Origin: Clostridia bacterium
Lineage (GTDB): Bacteria > Bacillota > Clostridia > Christensenellales > Aristaeellaceae
DNA: 41,311 nt
Direction: 5' to 3'
NCBI GenBank assembly: GCA_017522345.1
Contig: JAFWZN010000010.1
Coordinates: forward strand, 1-41,311
Of the stretch, positions 32,171 through 40,085 are shown in pieces. Below the pieces are notes generated by a model, which was given only the letters and a program-made list of their open reading frames with translations, ran no database searches and had not been told where the DNA came from. The translations under genes and the position numbers were made by a program. Positions within the stretch are counted from its first letter, which is position 1, and each line of letters opens with the position of its first letter.

Positions 32171-33217
32171 TTATTTGACGCTCTTTCTGTAGCTTTCAAC
32201 TTCCCAGTTGACGATGAAGTCAACCAGTTCCTGCGCCATGGGCTGCTCGCCGCCAAAGGCCCGTGCATAGGTCGCAACCTTCATAGCGTCCTTTACTAAC
32301 GTCATGCAGTTGTTGGCGTTTTTCTCGGTGTCGCCAATGGCGTAAATTCCGACGTCTTTCATGATGACTACGTTGGCGGTGATGTTGTCAAGGCAGCCGT
32401 CGCACATGGCGAACTGCACCTTCGGGCCGCAGTAAACGATCTGATCGGGGTTGAAGGGCTTCATGATGGGCGCTGCCGCCGCCTTGCTCTTCGCAAACTC
32501 CAAGGCGGAGGGGCTTGCGTTGAATTTGACAAACTGCTTGCCGGAAACGCGCTTGATCTTTTCTGCAAAGCCGGGCTCTTCCCCCTCAAATTCCACGTCC
32601 GGGAATTCCTTTACCTGAGAAGTGAGCGCGTTCATCATGCCGTTTAAGCTCGTGGCCAGACCTTCAACGGTGTCGGCTGCAAAGAACACGCCATGGTTTT
32701 CCAAAAGAACGGTCTTGATGGTCTTCTTGGAAGCGTCGAAGATGTCCTTCATGAGCTTGGCAAGCACATAGCCGGGCTTGCAGGCGGGTACCCAAACGAC
32801 GCTGTCGCCAAAGAGGCGGGCGCATTCTTCCTTGCCGTTCTTGGCGCAGGTTAAGCCGTTTACGAGGGACGGATGCAGGTGAAGCACGAACTTCTGCGGG
32901 AAAAGGGCGTGAAGAAGGGCCTCAACGCTGGGGCGCTTGGCTTCTTCGCCGAGCAGCTTGGCGTCGGTAACGTCCTTTAAGAACTTGGCTTCGCGGGCTA
33001 CGTCGTCCTCGGGATATACGTCGTCCAGCATATTTAAAAGCTTCGTGTGATTCATGCCGACAAAGGTCTCGGTGACCGCATCCTTAAGCGCGGTGCCGCT
33101 GCCCTTTACATACATTACGCCGTCTTCCTTCATAGAAGTGTTGCCGCCGCCGCAGGTTACGAGATCCGGGTTTGCACCATAGAGACGGGAAAAGTAGATG
33201 AGCGGGGAGAGATTCAT
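32171..33217 (-). CDS. Class II aldolase (RhaE/YuxG aldolase-domain type)
   Basis: A 348-residue zinc aldolase of the AraD/FucA superfamily. Zinc ligands are H113 and H115 (HLHP) and H175 (ENHG), with E99 as likely acid/base. LVTCGGGNTSMKED near residue 19 and VKGSGTALKD form the phosphate-binding region and match the aldolase half of bifunctional rhamnulose-1-phosphate aldolase/dehydrogenase proteins. It would split a ketose phosphate into dihydroxyacetone phosphate and an aldehyde. Substrate length and stereochemistry are unknown. Its ATG overlaps the DeoR stop by 4 bp. Confidence 0.9.
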   Translation of the reverse strand: MNLSPLIYFSRLYGANPDLVTCGGGNTSMKEDGVMYVKGSGTALKDAVTETFVGMNHTKLLNMLDDVYPEDDVAREAKFLKDVTDAKLLGEEAKRPSVEALLHALFPQKFVLHLHPSLVNGLTCAKNGKEECARLFGDSVVWVPACKPGYVLAKLMKDIFDASKKTIKTVLLENHGVFFAADTVEGLATSLNGMMNALTSQVKEFPDVEFEGEEPGFAEKIKRVSGKQFVKFNASPSALEFAKSKAAAAPIMKPFNPDQIVYCGPKVQFAMCDGCLDNITANVVIMKDVGIYAIGDTEKNANNCMTLVKDAMKVATYARAFGGEQPMAQELVDFIVNWEVESYRKSVK

Positions 33218-33999
33218 TTCTTCATTCCTCCTACGTTTTTTTCATGCATCAGTTGAACGCCGAGCGTATTCAGCGCTTCTATCCAGCGCTCTGAGGGTTT
33301 CTGGTCGGTAACGATGGTGGATACCTGTGATATATCGCCAATCTTGGCAAAAGCAACCTTGTCAAACTTTGCATGATCCACAGCCAATATTACCTGCCTT
33401 GCCGAGGCCATCATGGCGCGCTTGATAAGCGCGGTATCCTCGTGCCGGTCGGTAAACCCTGCGCGGATGTCGATGCTTCCGCAGGACAGAATCGCCTTGT
33501 CCACATGATAAGAGCGCACCATGCTCTCCGCCTGATGTCCGGCGAAAGAGGGTGCGCTCGAGCGGAGAGCGCCGCCGGTGCAAAGGACATTCCAGCCCGT
33601 TACATGCGCGATCTCCCGGATGATTTCCATGGAATTGGTGATGATGGTTAAATTTTTCTTGTCCTTTAATTCCTGTGCGACGAAAAACGAGGTAGAGCTC
33701 TCGTCCAAAGTGATATAATCGCCGTCATGAATGAGAGACGCCACCTGCTTGGCGATAACGCCCTTTTCGAAAACGCCGCTTCTTTTGCGAACGTCATAAG
33801 GCGTTTCCTCATGGTCGTTTTCCTTTAAAATCGCTCCGCCGTAGGCGCGGCTGACGATACCTTCGGCCTCAAGACGCTCAAGGTCGCGCCGGATCGTCTC
33901 TTCGGATACGGAAAAAGCGCGGCTCAATTTGCTCACATAGACGCGCTTTTCGCTTTTCAAAGAAGAAAGAATCTGCTTTCTGCGCTCTACTGCAAGCAT
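33214..33999 (-). CDS. DeoR-family transcriptional regulator
   Basis: A 261-residue regulator with the DeoR helix-turn-helix at residues about 5-58 (VSKLSRAFSVSEETIRRDLERLE, then GIVSRAYGGA). A C-terminal DeoRC sensor domain (LDESSTSFFVAQEL, LSCGSIDIRAGFTD) usually binds a phosphorylated sugar. It is the first gene of the ten-gene operon, with GGAGGGAG ahead of the ATG and a 4-bp overlap with the aldolase start. It probably represses its own operon, acting at the CACAA-type repeats in the upstream region and released by a pathway sugar phosphate. That fits the family but is inferred. Confidence 0.93.
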   Translation of the reverse strand: MLAVERRKQILSSLKSEKRVYVSKLSRAFSVSEETIRRDLERLEAEGIVSRAYGGAILKENDHEETPYDVRKRSGVFEKGVIAKQVASLIHDGDYITLDESSTSFFVAQELKDKKNLTIITNSMEIIREIAHVTGWNVLCTGGALRSSAPSFAGHQAESMVRSYHVDKAILSCGSIDIRAGFTDRHEDTALIKRAMMASARQVILAVDHAKFDKVAFAKIGDISQVSTIVTDQKPSERWIEALNTLGVQLMHEKNVGGMKK

Positions 34000-34030
34000 A
34001 CCAAGCTCCCTCCTTCCCCAAGATGCATCT

Positions 34031-34109
34031 ATTGTACCATACTTTCTCCAAAAACGCTATAATTTTATGTTGGTTTGTGTGTTATTTTTTATTGATTTGT
34101 GGGATTGTG
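34031..34109 (-). promoter_or_regulatory. Control region of the ten-gene operon with three CACAA repeats
   Basis: On the minus strand a -10-like TACAAT (34031-34036) lies about 32 bases before the DeoR start. No good -35 box is visible, suggesting an activator or a weak promoter. Upstream are three direct repeats of CACAAnYC: CACAATCC (34102-34109) directly followed by CACAAATC (34094-34101), then CACAAACC (34072-34079), the last two being 22 bp apart, two helical turns. They are candidate DeoR operators. Confidence 0.5.
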
Positions 34110-34159
34110 TGGTGTTTTAACGTTCATTTACGGTCTGAATCCCTCAAAATCAGGAAATG

Positions 34160-35152
34160 CTATCGGCGTCTGCGGGATCTGAGGCTGACGGAATCCATGC
34201 CGAAGGACGCGATAACGACGGAAATCGCCGGAACGATCAGATTCCGATAATATGCGCTGTCTTTCAGAGCGTCAAAACAAGTGATATTCTCAAAATCTCC
34301 CGCTTTATAGGCATCAATCAAACCCATCTGATCGGGATTCATCTGATCATCCTGCGAAAAAATTTCTAAATAGACCGCGCTTTCACGCATACTTTCACGG
34401 TATTCATTGGTTTTGACCGTATACGAAAACACCGTGCCCGAAATCAGCGCAAGCATGGCAAACGCGCACACAGCAAAGGAAGTCAGACGATTGAGCGTTT
34501 TACTGAATCTTTCAAACATCCATTTGATCAAAAAAACGCTCGCAAAAGAAATGACAATACTGAAAACATAGCCCTGTCCGACGCCCGCGAAGAACCACAA
34601 AGCCACCGAAATCAGGCTTCCGACAAAAGCACCGATCACGCCCCTGGTCATTCGCCTCTGCGCAACGGTTCTTCTGTTGTCCGCCTTTTTCGCTTTGCCC
34701 GCGCCTTCAAGGTGCGCGCAGTCCGGGCAAACGGGCACAACGAGGCCGTTGTGCATTCTATATTCCGGCTGCACATCCGCAATCTCGCTTCGGCAATATG
34801 CGCACAAAAGCCCCATTTCGCGTCCGAAGGGACGCAGAAAAAGATCGCAGTTGGTCAAATATCGATCCAGATTGCTTCCGGCGTCGTCATCGTTTTGAAT
34901 TTCGATTTTCAAAAAGCCCTTCGCGCTTTGATCGGAGGAAATTTTCGCATTATACCTTTCGCCATTTTCTGTCATCTTTTCATTGAGTTCGCGCCTTGCT
35001 CTTCTTCCCTCCGGCGGAAGATCGAGATAAAGGTAGGCGCAGAGAATTTCGCCCTCCTCTTTTAAGACAAGGTGCATGTCGCTGTACATGCCGAAATACT
35101 GTCCGTCCATTTCTTTAAAGGCATGCGCGCGGACAAATTCCAATGCGTCCAT
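34160..35152 (-). CDS. Membrane protein with a zinc-ribbon-like motif (unknown function)
   Basis: A 330-residue protein not recognised. Residues 1 to about 118 form a soluble N-terminal domain. CAYC (about 117-120) and CPDC (about 142-145) give a four-cysteine ribbon probably binding zinc. Three hydrophobic segments follow at about 168-190, 193-212 and 222-244, and another short one near 308-325 before a basic tail (RSRRRR). The layout suggests a cytoplasmic sensory or scaffold head on a membrane domain. It has its own promoter, and GGGGGGAG precedes the ATG. No obvious terminator separates it from the downstream operon, so read-through into the DeoR gene is possible. Confidence 0.8.
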   Translation of the reverse strand: MDALEFVRAHAFKEMDGQYFGMYSDMHLVLKEEGEILCAYLYLDLPPEGRRARRELNEKMTENGERYNAKISSDQSAKGFLKIEIQNDDDAGSNLDRYLTNCDLFLRPFGREMGLLCAYCRSEIADVQPEYRMHNGLVVPVCPDCAHLEGAGKAKKADNRRTVAQRRMTRGVIGAFVGSLISVALWFFAGVGQGYVFSIVISFASVFLIKWMFERFSKTLNRLTSFAVCAFAMLALISGTVFSYTVKTNEYRESMRESAVYLEIFSQDDQMNPDQMGLIDAYKAGDFENITCFDALKDSAYYRNLIVPAISVVIASFGMDSVSLRSRRRR

Positions 35153-35200
35153 TCAATCGCTCCCCCCTTTTAAATCAATGCTTCCATGTCTTCCGGCTTT

Positions 35201-35229
35201 ATTATATCATTAAGTACGCTTTTGCGCAA
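35201..35229 (-). promoter_or_regulatory. Promoter of the zinc-ribbon membrane protein gene
   Basis: On the minus strand TTGCGC (35224-35229), 17 bases, and a perfect TATAAT (35201-35206). Confidence 0.65.
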
Positions 35230-35250
35230 TCGCAGCCCAATTATATGCAT

Positions 35251-35292
35251 AAAAAATCATCCGCGAAAAATCCGATTCGCAGATGATTTTTT
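35251..35292 (-). terminator. Terminator of the CbiC-like gene (A/T-flanked, potentially bidirectional)
   Basis: AAAAAATCATC (35251-35261) pairs with GATGATTTTTT (35282-35292), with an inner GCGAA/TTCGC stem. On the minus strand it directly follows the stop codon and ends in six T. Confidence 0.82.
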
Positions 35293-35293
35293 C

Positions 35294-35911
35294 TTATTTT
35301 TGTTCAAGCGCTTCTTTATGGATTTCTTCCAAAATGGTGTTAAGCAGTATCGCCGTTTGGCTTACGCCGCCCATTTTGCCTCTGGCGACGATATATGCCA
35401 TGTCGCTGTCGCGAAGCTTTTCTTTAAGCTGCACAACCGTTGCAAAGCCCGCGGGCGCAGCCAGCACGCAAACATCGCTCAGCGGCTCCGACTTTCTTCT
35501 TACAAGGATGCGATTGAGCGCGGCAGGCGCGGAGCCAACCACCATGAGCTTGGGGCCCGGAAGAGCAAGCGCAATATCCACAGCGATTTCGGCTCGGGTG
35601 GTTCTTCGGATTTCGGCAAGCTTTACAACTTCATTGTCGTCTATAAAGCATTTGACCTGAGCGCTTGTTCCCTCAAGCTTCGTTAAGTCAATATCGGCTT
35701 CCATCAGCTGGGTATCTACGACGATGGTGCCGCCGGCCTGGATGGTTCGCTTGATATGCGTTAGCGCAGTGGGGCTGAAATAAAGACTTTTAGCAAATTG
35801 CGTATCCGAGGTTTCATCCTCGATGGATTTAATAATTTTCTCGGCCAGCGGAGAAACATAAGGCGACAAAGCGCGCCTGGGCGCTACCGAGCGTTTTACG
35901 GGACGTGCCAT
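35294..35911 (-). CDS. Divergent CbiC/CobH-like protein (precorrin-8X methylmutase family)
   Basis: A 205-residue protein matching the CbiC fold in order: GGTIVVDTQLMEADI, TRAEIAVDIA, PKLMVVGSAPAALNRIL, VLAAPAGFATVVQLKEKL and ARGKMGGVSQTAILLNTILEEI. True CbiC moves a methyl group during corrin synthesis using a histidine in an RVIH(T/A)T-D motif. Here the equivalent stretch reads KSIEDETSDTQFAKSL and has no histidine. The basic N-terminus (ARPVKRSVAPRR) is also unusual. No other cobalamin gene is in the window. It may be an altered-function or non-catalytic family member. It is monocistronic, with its own promoter and terminator. Confidence 0.78.
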   Translation of the reverse strand: MARPVKRSVAPRRALSPYVSPLAEKIIKSIEDETSDTQFAKSLYFSPTALTHIKRTIQAGGTIVVDTQLMEADIDLTKLEGTSAQVKCFIDDNEVVKLAEIRRTTRAEIAVDIALALPGPKLMVVGSAPAALNRILVRRKSEPLSDVCVLAAPAGFATVVQLKEKLRDSDMAYIVARGKMGGVSQTAILLNTILEEIHKEALEQK

Positions 35912-35956
35912 ACATACCCTTCCTCATTTTCGGTTATCTTTGGAATATACAGGTAT

Positions 35957-35986
35957 ACTATACACATTTTTTCGTCCCATTGTCAA
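35957..35986 (-). promoter_or_regulatory. Promoter of the CbiC-like gene
   Basis: On the minus strand TTGACA (35981-35986) and TATAGT (35957-35962) are 18 bases apart. TATAC motifs recur just downstream of the -10 box. The rest of the 263-bp gap (35912-36174) holds the clpB terminator and no supported gene. Confidence 0.68.
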
Positions 35987-36125
35987 GCAAAATTCAGCGT
36001 TTTTGAGTCAAATTGATGTTAATGACGCGTGAACAATACTCTTTTCATCTTTTACCGCACATTGTATATTATCAATCACCTGCATTTATCTATATCTTCC
36101 ACGTTTCATGCCGGTTTTCCGCACC

Positions 36126-36165
36126 AAAAACCGCCCGGCGGATTTCATTTCCTTTGCTCCGGGCG
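36126..36165 (-). terminator. Probable terminator of clpB
   Basis: On the minus strand CGCCCGG and CCGGGCG pair over 7 bp around a 20-base loop and are followed by GTTTTTGG. It begins about 10 bases after the stop codon. Confidence 0.65.
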
Positions 36166-36174
36166 ATATTTCGT

Positions 36175-38787
36175 TCACTGTGTTATCTTAAGCATTTGAA
36201 GCTGTCCTGAAATATTGTCGATCAAGGCATGCTTTCCTTCCTGAAGTTCGCGCTTTACAATCGCCTTTGCAATCATTGTTTCGATGTGCTTTTGGATATA
36301 TCTTCTGATCGGGCGCGCGCCGAATTCCGGCGAATAAGCATCCTTAATAATCTTATCTTGCGCTTCTTTTGTCAAAGACACGGTGATCTCCTTATCTCTA
36401 AGCCGCTGATTTACCTCCTTCATCATTAGGGAAATGATGGACGATATCTGCATTTCAGACAGCGCTGTGAAGTAAACGATCTCATCGAGTCTGTTCAAAA
36501 ATTCGGGTCGGAAGCTGCTTTTCAAAAGCCTGTCCACTTTCGCCTTCGCGTCCTCGGTAATCTCGCCGTCCGCTCCAAGGCCGTTTAGGATAACGTCGCT
36601 TCCAAGGTTTGAAGTCATGATGATGATGGCGTTTTTGAAATCCACCGTGCGTCCCTGAGAATCCGTCAGCCTGCCGTCGTCCAGAAGCTGCAAAAGCGTG
36701 TTGAACACATCGGGGTGGGCCTTCTCGATTTCGTCAAACAGAACGACGGAATACGGTTTTCTGCGAACAGCCTCCGTCAGCTGACCGCCCTCCTCATATC
36801 CCACATAGCCGGGCGGCGCTCCGATTAAGCGCGATACGGAAAACTTCTCCATGTATTCGGACATATCTATTCTAACCATCGCCCGCTCGTCGTCAAAAAG
36901 CGTTTCTGCAAGCGCTTTGGCGAGCTCAGTTTTGCCAACGCCCGTGGGGCCCAAGAACATGAACGATCCCACCGGACGATTCGGATCCTGAATACCGGCG
37001 CGGGAACGAAGCACGGCTTCCGAAACGCGCGTCACCGCGTCGTCCTGACCAATCACGCGCGCATGGAGCGCCTCGTCGAGTCTTAGAAGCTTTTCCCGCT
37101 CCGATTCCATCAGGCGCGAAACGGGTATCCCCGTCCATCTCGCCACAATCCGCGCGATTTCGTCCTCGGTCACGCGGTCGCGCAAAAGCGTTCTTTCGCT
37201 TTTGCCCGCTTCAAATGCGTCTTCCGCATCCGCGAGCTTACGAGCAATTTCCGGCAGCACGCCGTATTTGAGTTCCGCCGCCTTGTTCAGATCGTATTCG
37301 CGCTCGGCGTTCTGAATCTTCTGATTGATCTCTTCGATTTTCTCGCGCAGAGACCGTATGTTTGAAATCGCCGCCTTTTCGTTTTCCCAGCGAGCCTTCA
37401 TTTCGTTGAATTCGTCCCTTTTTTCGTAAAGCTCCTTGCGCACCCTCTGAAGATTGGCGGAATTCTTTTTTTCTTCATCGTCGTGGGTGAGCGCCACCTC
37501 CTCAATTTCAAGACGCATGATTGCGCGGCGGATTTCATCCATTTCCTGCGGCATCGAATCCATTTCGGTGCGGATCATGGCGCACGCTTCGTCCACCAGA
37601 TCGATGGCCTTATCGGGAAGGAATCGGTCGGAAATATATCGGTCCGAAAGCACCGCTGCGGCAACCAGAGCAGGATCGCTGATCTTTACGCCGTGGAAGA
37701 TTTCGTACCTTTCCTCAATGCCGCGCAGAATCGAAATGGTGTCCTCCACCGTCGGTTCATTGACCATAACCGGCTGAAAACGCCTTTCAAGCGCCGCATC
37801 CTTTTCGATATATTTTCTGTATTCATCCAAGGTTGTCGCGCCGACGCAATGAAGCTCGCCTCTTGCAAGCAGCGGCTTTAAAAGGTTGCCCGCGTCCATG
37901 CTGCCCTCGCTTCTGCCCGCCCCGACAATGGTATGAAGCTCATCAATAAACAGTATGATTTTTCCATCGCTTTCCTTGATTTCGGAAAGCACGGCCTTGA
38001 GCCTTTCCTCAAATTCGCCCTTGTATTTCGCGCCCGCTATGAGCGCGCCCATATCCAGCGAGAAAAGCTGTCTGTCCTTAAGCGACGAAGGCACGTCTCC
38101 CCTTACGATGCGCTGAGCCAGCCCCTCCGCGATTGCGGTTTTGCCGACGCCCGGTTCGCCGATCAGAACGGGGTTATTTTTGGTTTTTCTTGAGAGAATG
38201 CGAATAACGTTTCTGATTTCGTTATCGCGGCCGATGACGGGATCGAGCTTCTGGCTCTTGGCAAGCTCCGTCAAATCCTGTCCGTATTTTTTGAGCGCTT
38301 CATAGGTGTTTTCCGGGCTGTCCGTCGTCACGCGCACATTGCCCCTTACCTCAATAAGCGCCTTTAAAACCGCGTCCTTCGAAATGCCGAAGCGCTCGAA
38401 AAGCGCTTTCATGCCGCGCGACGCCTTTTCGATCAACCCCATAAACAAATGCTCGACCGACACATACTCGTCCTTCATGTGCGCGGCTTCTTCCTCCGCC
38501 TTTTGAAGCGCTTCGTTTACGTCCGATGAAATGTAAACGCGGTCGTTTGCCCTTCCGTTTGACATAAGTTTTGGAATTTCCGAGATCGACTTTTCAAGCG
38601 ATTTCAAAACCTCGCCGGGCTGAACATTCAGCTTCTTGAGAATTTCCGAAATCAAGCCGCCGTCCTGCGAAACGAGCGCATGACAAAGATGCGCCTGCTC
38701 GATTTGCTGATTAGAGTACGAAAGCGCGGTGTTCTGCGCAAGCTGCAAAGCCTCCAGCGATTTTCTGGTGAATTTTTCTGCATTCAT
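36175..38787 (-). CDS. clpB: ATP-dependent chaperone ClpB
   Basis: An 870-residue hexameric disaggregase that, with DnaK, pulls proteins out of aggregates. The N-terminal Clp_N repeats span 1-145. AAA+ domain 1 has Walker A GEPGVGKT at 210-217. The long coiled-coil middle domain covers about 405-525 ([23 protein letters not shown]), which distinguishes ClpB from ClpA/ClpC. AAA+ domain 2 has [16 protein letters not shown] and the pore loop GYVGYEEGG. There is no ClpP-binding loop. AAGGAGG lies ahead of the ATG. A CtsR operator sits on its promoter, so it belongs to the class III heat-shock regulon. No ctsR gene is in the window. Confidence 0.97.
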   Translation of the reverse strand: MNAEKFTRKSLEALQLAQNTALSYSNQQIEQAHLCHALVSQDGGLISEILKKLNVQPGEVLKSLEKSISEIPKLMSNGRANDRVYISSDVNEALQKAEEEAAHMKDEYVSVEHLFMGLIEKASRGMKALFERFGISKDAVLKALIEVRGNVRVTTDSPENTYEALKKYGQDLTELAKSQKLDPVIGRDNEIRNVIRILSRKTKNNPVLIGEPGVGKTAIAEGLAQRIVRGDVPSSLKDRQLFSLDMGALIAGAKYKGEFEERLKAVLSEIKESDGKIILFIDELHTIVGAGRSEGSMDAGNLLKPLLARGELHCVGATTLDEYRKYIEKDAALERRFQPVMVNEPTVEDTISILRGIEERYEIFHGVKISDPALVAAAVLSDRYISDRFLPDKAIDLVDEACAMIRTEMDSMPQEMDEIRRAIMRLEIEEVALTHDDEEKKNSANLQRVRKELYEKRDEFNEMKARWENEKAAISNIRSLREKIEEINQKIQNAEREYDLNKAAELKYGVLPEIARKLADAEDAFEAGKSERTLLRDRVTEDEIARIVARWTGIPVSRLMESEREKLLRLDEALHARVIGQDDAVTRVSEAVLRSRAGIQDPNRPVGSFMFLGPTGVGKTELAKALAETLFDDERAMVRIDMSEYMEKFSVSRLIGAPPGYVGYEEGGQLTEAVRRKPYSVVLFDEIEKAHPDVFNTLLQLLDDGRLTDSQGRTVDFKNAIIIMTSNLGSDVILNGLGADGEITEDAKAKVDRLLKSSFRPEFLNRLDEIVYFTALSEMQISSIISLMMKEVNQRLRDKEITVSLTKEAQDKIIKDAYSPEFGARPIRRYIQKHIETMIAKAIVKRELQEGKHALIDNISGQLQMLKITQ

Positions 38788-38814
38788 ATGTTTTTCCTCC
38801 TTGGCGGAAGTGTT

Positions 38815-38866
38815 TTTGACTTTGACCTTCTTTGACTATTATAAGTCTTATTTGATTTTCTGTCAA
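38815..38866 (-). promoter_or_regulatory. clpB promoter with CtsR operator
   Basis: On the minus strand TTGACA (38861-38866), 17 bases, and TATAAT (38838-38843), both perfect. Immediately downstream AGTCAAA-GAA-GGTCAAA (38821-38837) is an exact match to the CtsR heptad direct repeat RGTCAAANANRGTCAAA, covering the transcription start. A third half-site-like AGTCAAA follows without spacing. Confidence 0.92.
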
Positions 38867-38886
38867 TAGGAAGCGCGTAAAAAAAA

Positions 38887-39972
38887 TCAGCTTCCAAGCG
38901 TCCAAAGCGCAATCACGCGCCGAAATGCGCTTGCAAACGACGGAGACGTCTGCGTATCCGCGCACGCAAGATCGAATTGAGCGATTTTCTCCCCTTGAGC
39001 GATAATACTGATCCTTCCCGCCGTCTGTCCTTTGTAAAGCGGAAGCGAAAGATCGCAAAACTCGATTTCCGTATAAACGCTCTCCCCCACTTTTACGGGC
39101 GCTTTGACGGTTTCTCTGCATAAAACGGGGATTTCACGTCCCGCGACGTATACCGTTTTCACAATCTCGCCCGCTTCGAAAAATACGCGCTCGTCATACG
39201 CTTCAAATCCTTCGTCCAAAAGCCGCTTTGCTTCATCAAACCAGTCCGGACAATTTAAGACACACCCGACAAGCGTCATTCCTTCTCTTTCCGCCGCAAA
39301 CACGAGACATCTGCCGGCTTTTTGGGTAAAGCCCGTTTTTACGCCGAAGGCCCCTTCATAGTCCCAGAGAAGCTTGTTTTTATTGGTGAGCGCTCGCTCA
39401 TATTCATGATCCGACCATGGTATCGTTTTCTTTTTTGTGGAAACAATCCTTCTGAAGGCTTCGTTTTTTATGGCTTGGCGAGCAATCAGCGTAATCCCTC
39501 TTGCGCTGGCGCCGTCCCCTCCCTCGTCCAGCCCGTTGGGCGTTGTAAAATTGGCGTCGGCATCAAGCTCGGCGGCGCGCTTATTCATAAGGGATGAAAA
39601 CTCTAAAACGGATCCCGATATATGCCCCGCAATAGCGACCGCCGCGTCGTTTCCGCTTCGAAGCATAAGTCCATAGAGCATATCCTCCATGGAAAGCGTC
39701 TCGCCGACTGAGAGATAGATGCTGGTTCCCGGAACGCCGGAGGCGTTTTTGGACGCCGTAACAAGATCTGTAAGCGCGCTGTTTTCAAGGGCCAACAGGC
39801 ATGTCATAATTTTTGTTGTAGACGCAATCGCCAGCCTTTGATCGGCGTTTTTCTCCAAAAGTACGCGTCCCGAGTCCATTTCCATCAATATATAGGCTTT
39901 CGCTTCGCTTTTCGCGCAGTTCAGGCACAAAAAATACATGCATATAAGAAGGCAATAAATCCGTTTTTTCAT
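38887..39972 (-). CDS. D-alanyl-D-alanine carboxypeptidase (S11, DacF-type)
   Basis: A 361-residue exported penicillin-binding protein that trims the terminal D-Ala of peptidoglycan stem peptides. A signal peptide occupies about 1-24. The catalytic triad motifs are S51-T-T-K54, S106-G-N108 and K212-T-G214. The C-terminal beta domain (about 255-340) is present, but the very end (FASAFRRVIALWTLGS) is only weakly amphipathic as a membrane anchor. The gene is divergent from the sugar kinase, with opposed promoters in 113 bp. GGGAGGGGG precedes the ATG. No clear terminator lies between it and the clpB promoter downstream. Confidence 0.93.
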   Translation of the reverse strand: MKKRIYCLLICMYFLCLNCAKSEAKAYILMEMDSGRVLLEKNADQRLAIASTTKIMTCLLALENSALTDLVTASKNASGVPGTSIYLSVGETLSMEDMLYGLMLRSGNDAAVAIAGHISGSVLEFSSLMNKRAAELDADANFTTPNGLDEGGDGASARGITLIARQAIKNEAFRRIVSTKKKTIPWSDHEYERALTNKNKLLWDYEGAFGVKTGFTQKAGRCLVFAAEREGMTLVGCVLNCPDWFDEAKRLLDEGFEAYDERVFFEAGEIVKTVYVAGREIPVLCRETVKAPVKVGESVYTEIEFCDLSLPLYKGQTAGRISIIAQGEKIAQFDLACADTQTSPSFASAFRRVIALWTLGS

Positions 39973-40012
39973 CCGTCGCTCACCCCCTCCCTATGCATAT
40001 GCTTAAACTAAA

Positions 40013-40041
40013 TTTATATGCTTGCATCCCGCTAAATACAA
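40013..40041 (-). promoter_or_regulatory. Promoter of the D,D-carboxypeptidase gene
   Basis: On the minus strand TTGTAT (40036-40041), 17 bases, and TATAAA (40013-40018). It overlaps the opposed kinase promoter, so the two may compete for polymerase. Confidence 0.5.
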
Positions 40042-40050
40042 TGGTAAAAT
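40022..40050 (+). promoter_or_regulatory. Promoter of the PfkB kinase gene
   Basis: TTGCAT (40022-40027), 17 bases, and TAAAAT (40045-40050). AAGGAAAGGAAG precedes the ATG at 40086. Confidence 0.6.
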
Positions 40051-40085
40051 AGAGATATACGGATAAGGAAAGGAAGAACACCACT

